Origin: JAUVYV01 sp964585535
Lineage (GTDB): Bacteria; Planctomycetota; Phycisphaerae; Sedimentisphaerales; Anaerobacaceae
DNA: 9,117 bases
NCBI GenBank assembly: GCA_964585535.1
Contig: CAZPDW010000089.1
Coordinates: 1-9,117 of the forward strand
Reading direction: 5' to 3'
How positions within the stretch are numbered: position 1 is the first letter of the stretch; every line of letters starts with the position of its first letter. Of the stretch, positions 5,580-9,117 are shown one piece after another. A program made the position numbers and the translations under genes. The notes beneath the pieces are model-generated. The model did not search any database, was not told the origin of the DNA, and saw only the letters and a program-made list of their open reading frames with translations.

Positions 5580-8500
5580 ATGTGTAAGAACATGTGTAAA
5601 AAAATGATGGGTTTAATTCCGCTTGTTCTGCTGCTGGTTATTCCTTGTGTCTATGCGGCCGATCCCTTTGCACCGGCTGAGATTACAGTCGGGAATACAG
5701 TTGAGGCCAACGATGTAGAGCCGATCGGCGCAAATTTAACAAAATTGGCGGGAGGAACAAATTTTGCAAACAACAATGAGATGTGGAGCTCTGGTTTTGA
5801 ACCGATAGTATGGCGGAAATTGGAAAGAATCTCTGATTACGGTTCCAACTGGTTTGAATGGACAGGCCATGGCGGAATAGACCTTTATCAGTGTTACTGG
5901 ACAGGTCTTGGAAATGGAGCGAAACTCAGGTTCTACAGGCTTGTGGATGAAAGCGGCAGTCCGCTTCCCGCACCGGGCGGCAACCTCGATGTGACTAACG
6001 CGGACCATGTTGTATTTCTTGGCGAAGATACAGTCCCCATGCCGTCTGTGGACTTTCCGGGCGGCGGATGGATATCCAATGAATGGACAACTCCTGCCGA
6101 CACCGGGTTAGAGGACGTAAGACTTCAAACAAATGCTACAGATGCACGATTTTATCTCGGAGACGGAGTAGAGACAGCGTATTATGTAGTAAGAGCAGTG
6201 GATGCTTCAGGAAATGAATCCACGAATTCCAATGAGGATTCAGCTACTCCTCAATCCGGGATAGATAACGGCCCAAGAATCTGGCATCGTTCCTGGAGAC
6301 TGCCTGATGCCGGAGCCGGAGTGAGTTACGGAGTAACTCTCGAGGTTACAGCAGGAACATCGCCGTATACATGGACTATAATAGAAGGCACTCTACCGGA
6401 TGGGCTTACACTTGACTCTGGAACCGGAAGAATCGAAGGCACACCAACAACCACGCCTGATGATGTAACTTTGAGAATTCAGGTAGAGGACAACCAGAGT
6501 AGAGCTGACTCAAGGTACTTTAAGATAAATCCTCCGGATGATGTTGCAGATCCTAACGATCAAACAGCGCCTGAGCCGCCTACAGGTGTAACGGCAACAG
6601 CAAATAATGAGTCTGTAACTGTTTCCTGGACAGCCAGCGTTTCAGGTGATGTTGCATTTTATAAGGTTTACAGGTCTGACACGACTGGTTCTGAGCAAAT
6701 GGCAAGAGTTTATCTGGAAACCGGGGGGATAAGCTTCGAAATTGGCGACTATGCCTTTATTAAGCAAAAGACCAACTTTATCGGGCAGGAAACCCATAGC
6801 ATCAGGGTAAGACAATATTGGCATGTTGACAGCTGGGGACTTGATACAAGCAGTGGTCTTCGATGTAAAGTAGTGGACCACACAGGAGGCCTTCCTTCAG
6901 ATTTTAATGAGCCGGGAGAAACCTGCCTTGAGGTAGATGCAGGAGCAGCATCAGGAGTGTGCGAAATAAAACAGGTTCACTATCATCCGTATGATAGTGG
7001 TGAGGGGCAGTGGTACTCCCTGCTAAGGCCGGGAGCGCCGTATAGAGTTGAGGTCTGGTTAAAGCAAGAAGGGCTTGGAGACAGTGGAAATGTAAGATTT
7101 ATTTTTACCGGGGCCTATTCTTCTTTCTCACAGAGCACTGCCTGGAGTGTCGGGGGCACGTGGCAAAAGTACACTTATGATTTTACAGGACCGGATTATC
7201 CAACAGAAGGCAGCCATATATTTCAGGGCCTTGAGTTTACAGCTCCGGGAAAATTGCATGTGGATAATTTTGTTTTGTATCGAAATGACGAAAAACATGA
7301 GTATAAACCCTTTACACCACATGAAGTAAGTTTTGATGAGTTTATGGATTCTGTGGCTTCCACCGGCAAAAAACCTGCTATAAGGTTTTATGCTGAAGTA
7401 TTTGGTGACACTGAGATGCACCGGGCGATCACAGATTACGGTAACTCAGGGTATGCTCCAGGACATGATGGACGTGTTGGAAATGCACCAGTTATAACCA
7501 TCAAACAGTCCATGGAATACGCTTACAAAACAGGAAACAGCCCGGAAACACGTGTTGTTCCATATTTGACACTCATTGTGGATCTTTTTGAGGAAGAGTG
7601 GGAGGGTTTGATTGAATATTTAGGAGTTCCCTATGACCCCGAGATTGACACGCCTGAGAGCAAACCATACGCATACAAGCGCTATGTTCAGCGAGGAGAC
7701 AACGGGACTCCATGGACAGATGAGTTTCGTGAAATACTTGTAGAGCTTGGAAATGAGACCTGGCATAACGGCGCCAGGTTCCCTCAGTGGGATGGCTTCG
7801 GTCCTCCTGGCGGGGTACATCAGGGAGGAAAGGAGTATGGGCTCTTTGCAAAGTATATTTTTGACGGGACCATCATGCAGATGCCTGAATGGACTTCTTT
7901 AGGCTTAAACAACAAAATAAAGTTTGCATTGGGAGCCAATTACGACGGAAATCCAGGCGCCTATGCGGAACTGGCGGTTCGGCAGGGCGGAAACATCAGT
8001 TATTTAGGCCATGCAAACTATGTAGGAGCTAAATGGGAGACAGGCGACACGGGTTTTCAGACTTTTAATGACGAAGGCGTTCAGGAGAACCTTGTTGCAA
8101 TGCTTACAGGGATGAAGGATTTGATAGATACTGCAACTGCCACGAGGGATACCCTCAACAGCACCGAGGGAACTCACTATCAGGTACATGCCTATGAGGG
8201 AGGTCCCAGCGGGTATTGGATGGCAGACGACCCGGAGGTCGATGAGCTATATGGCAAATCCGGGGCTACGGGGCTTGCTGCTTTAGATGCCTGGCTTTAC
8301 TCAAGTTTGAAGGGATATAAACATCAGTGTTATTTAGGCTATAGTTGTGGAAAGTGGTGGTCAAGCCATACTCCGCCGGAACTTGGAGGATTAAGACCCC
8401 ATATAGGTTGGCTCGCTTTAAAGCTGCGGAACAAGTATGCCCTGGGCGACAATATGCTCAGTGTTGTTGAGAATAGCATGCCGACCTATTTCCGTGATGA

Positions 8501-9117
8501 CAACGAGGGCGGACAGGACCTGCCGTTAATAGGCGTTTATGCGTTAAAAGATGACTCCGGCAACTTCTATGTGTTTGTACTTTCAAGGAAGCTTGACGGG
8601 ATCCATGACGGGGTAGATTTTGGCGATGGATATACGCCGGTAACCCTGCATCTGCCCTTTGCGGACTCGAATAGTATTATGTTATACAAGCTTGCCAAGC
8701 CGAACGGGACACCTCATGACCCGAGGACAAACAACCGCGAAGCTCTTAATGTGACGATTGTATCGGAGAATATAGATACCCAATACTTCTCCCAGGATTT
8801 TGTGGTAAATGAGAACACAGGAGCTGGTTCCGGGGGTATTCACCCTGGAGCAGTGTATCTGTATGTATTTTCTTCGGGAGCAGTTTCTCCGCCCGGCCAG
8901 GCGAGCAATCCAAACCCTGCCGACGGAGCTACAGGTGCTAGCACGGCCGCAGACCTTAGCTGGTCGGCGGACTCTGGTGCATCGAGTCACGACGTTTATT
9001 TCGGCCTGACCAGCCCCGGTGACTTCCAGGGTAATCAGCCGGGTACGACGTTTGACCCCGGGACACTGGCCGATGAAACCACCTACTACTGGCGCATCGA
9101 TGAGAAGAATGACTATG
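5580..9117 (+). CDS. Secreted multi-domain glycoside hydrolase, clan GH-A-like (3' end outside window)
   Basis: Exported enzyme probably acting on plant or algal polysaccharide. The frame is open for 1,179 codons to the window edge. Domains: signal peptide 1-26 or 27 (hydrophobic LIPLVLLLVIP, cleavage near VYA-AD); N-terminal beta-rich region 28-235; putative-Ig (He_PIG-like) domain about 245-316 with YTWTIIEGTLPDGLTLDS; FN3 about 331-372 with PPTGVTATA and VTVSWTAS; jelly-roll CBM-like region about 378-570 ending LHVDNFVLYRND; catalytic region about 583-975; beta-sandwich about 983-1096; final module from about 1101 ending TYYWRIDEKND. In the catalytic region VELGNETW (721-728) suggests acid/base E726, and VHAYEGG (869-875) suggests nucleophile E873. 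The run EEWEGLIEYLG, then YVQRGDNGTPW before the N-E pair, resembles GH51-type arabinofuranosidases, but I cannot fix the family. The codons are A/T-ending, unlike the kinase upstream. A surface anchor or sorting signal may lie beyond the edge. Confidence 0.85.
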   Translation, partial: MCKNMCKKMMGLIPLVLLLVIPCVYAADPFAPAEITVGNTVEANDVEPIGANLTKLAGGTNFANNNEMWSSGFEPIVWRKLERISDYGSNWFEWTGHGGIDLYQCYWTGLGNGAKLRFYRLVDESGSPLPAPGGNLDVTNADHVVFLGEDTVPMPSVDFPGGGWISNEWTTPADTGLEDVRLQTNATDARFYLGDGVETAYYVVRAVDASGNESTNSNEDSATPQSGIDNGPRIWHRSWRLPDAGAGVSYGVTLEVTAGTSPYTWTIIEGTLPDGLTLDSGTGRIEGTPTTTPDDVTLRIQVEDNQSRADSRYFKINPPDDVADPNDQTAPEPPTGVTATANNESVTVSWTASVSGDVAFYKVYRSDTTGSEQMARVYLETGGISFEIGDYAFIKQKTNFIGQETHSIRVRQYWHVDSWGLDTSSGLRCKVVDHTGGLPSDFNEPGETCLEVDAGAASGVCEIKQVHYHPYDSGEGQWYSLLRPGAPYRVEVWLKQEGLGDSGNVRFIFTGAYSSFSQSTAWSVGGTWQKYTYDFTGPDYPTEGSHIFQGLEFTAPGKLHVDNFVLYRNDEKHEYKPFTPHEVSFDEFMDSVASTGKKPAIRFYAEVFGDTEMHRAITDYGNSGYAPGHDGRVGNAPVITIKQSMEYAYKTGNSPETRVVPYLTLIVDLFEEEWEGLIEYLGVPYDPEIDTPESKPYAYKRYVQRGDNGTPWTDEFREILVELGNETWHNGARFPQWDGFGPPGGVHQGGKEYGLFAKYIFDGTIMQMPEWTSLGLNNKIKFALGANYDGNPGAYAELAVRQGGNISYLGHANYVGAKWETGDTGFQTFNDEGVQENLVAMLTGMKDLIDTATATRDTLNSTEGTHYQVHAYEGGPSGYWMADDPEVDELYGKSGATGLAALDAWLYSSLKGYKHQCYLGYSCGKWWSSHTPPELGGLRPHIGWLALKLRNKYALGDNMLSVVENSMPTYFRDDNEGGQDLPLIGVYALKDDSGNFYVFVLSRKLDGIHDGVDFGDGYTPVTLHLPFADSNSIMLYKLAKPNGTPHDPRTNNREALNVTIVSENIDTQYFSQDFVVNENTGAGSGGIHPGAVYLYVFSSGAVSPPGQASNPNPADGATGASTAADLSWSADSGASSHDVYFGLTSPGDFQGNQPGTTFDPGTLADETTYYWRIDEKNDY

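Noticed and set aside
5600..5650. Lipoprotein signal peptide because of Cys23
   Set aside because: The residues before the cysteine are V-I-P, and proline at -1 does not fit a lipobox; a normal signal peptidase I site (VYA-A) follows.

Overview
This window looks like bacterial chromosome, most likely Planctomycetota and perhaps a Phycisphaerae/Sedimentisphaerales relative. That placement is inference. It rests on frequent TTG/GTG starts, an rnpA gene not flanked by rpmH or yidC, a stand-alone MCE-domain gene behind a tiny MerR-type gene, and a very long secreted multi-domain enzyme carrying a repeat-type module that ends in a Y-Y-W-R-I-D-E signature. I know that module as common in planctomycete secreted proteins. 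No rRNA, tRNA, CRISPR array or insertion sequence was found.

Layout: positions 1-3462 hold a tightly packed plus-strand block. It contains a CPA2-type cation/proton antiporter with two CBS domains (16-1671), the RNase P protein gene rnpA (1761-2150), a minimal MerR-like DNA-binding protein (about 2173-2466) and an MCE/MlaD-type membrane-anchored protein (2463-3398). The last two overlap by four bases. The block closes with a strong intrinsic terminator (3424-3462). That terminator lies directly in front of the ribosome binding site of a divergent galactokinase-family GHMP kinase (3480-4727), leaving no room for a promoter between them, so attenuation or read-through control is possible.

Positions 4728-5579 form a gene-poor stretch of about 850 bp. 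It holds a short tandem repeat, a strong-looking sigma-70 promoter with an A-tract UP element (5083-5136), a second weaker promoter with a dyad in its spacer (5384-5413), and one or two doubtful small ORFs.

From 5580 (or 5517) to beyond the right edge runs one unbroken reading frame of at least 1,179 codons. It encodes a secreted protein with a signal peptide, an N-terminal beta-rich region, a putative-Ig (He_PIG-like) domain, an FN3 domain, a CBM-like jelly roll, a clan GH-A-like glycoside hydrolase domain, a beta-sandwich and a final Y-Y-W-R-I-D-E module. Its third codon positions are much richer in A/T than those of the kinase upstream, and its last module reverts to G/C-rich codons.

Functionally, the left block is housekeeping and envelope biology: ion homeostasis, tRNA processing, and lipid transport or envelope maintenance. 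The right half is carbohydrate use: a sugar kinase in the cytoplasm and an exported polysaccharide-degrading enzyme under its own promoters. A link between kinase and hydrolase is plausible but not shown.
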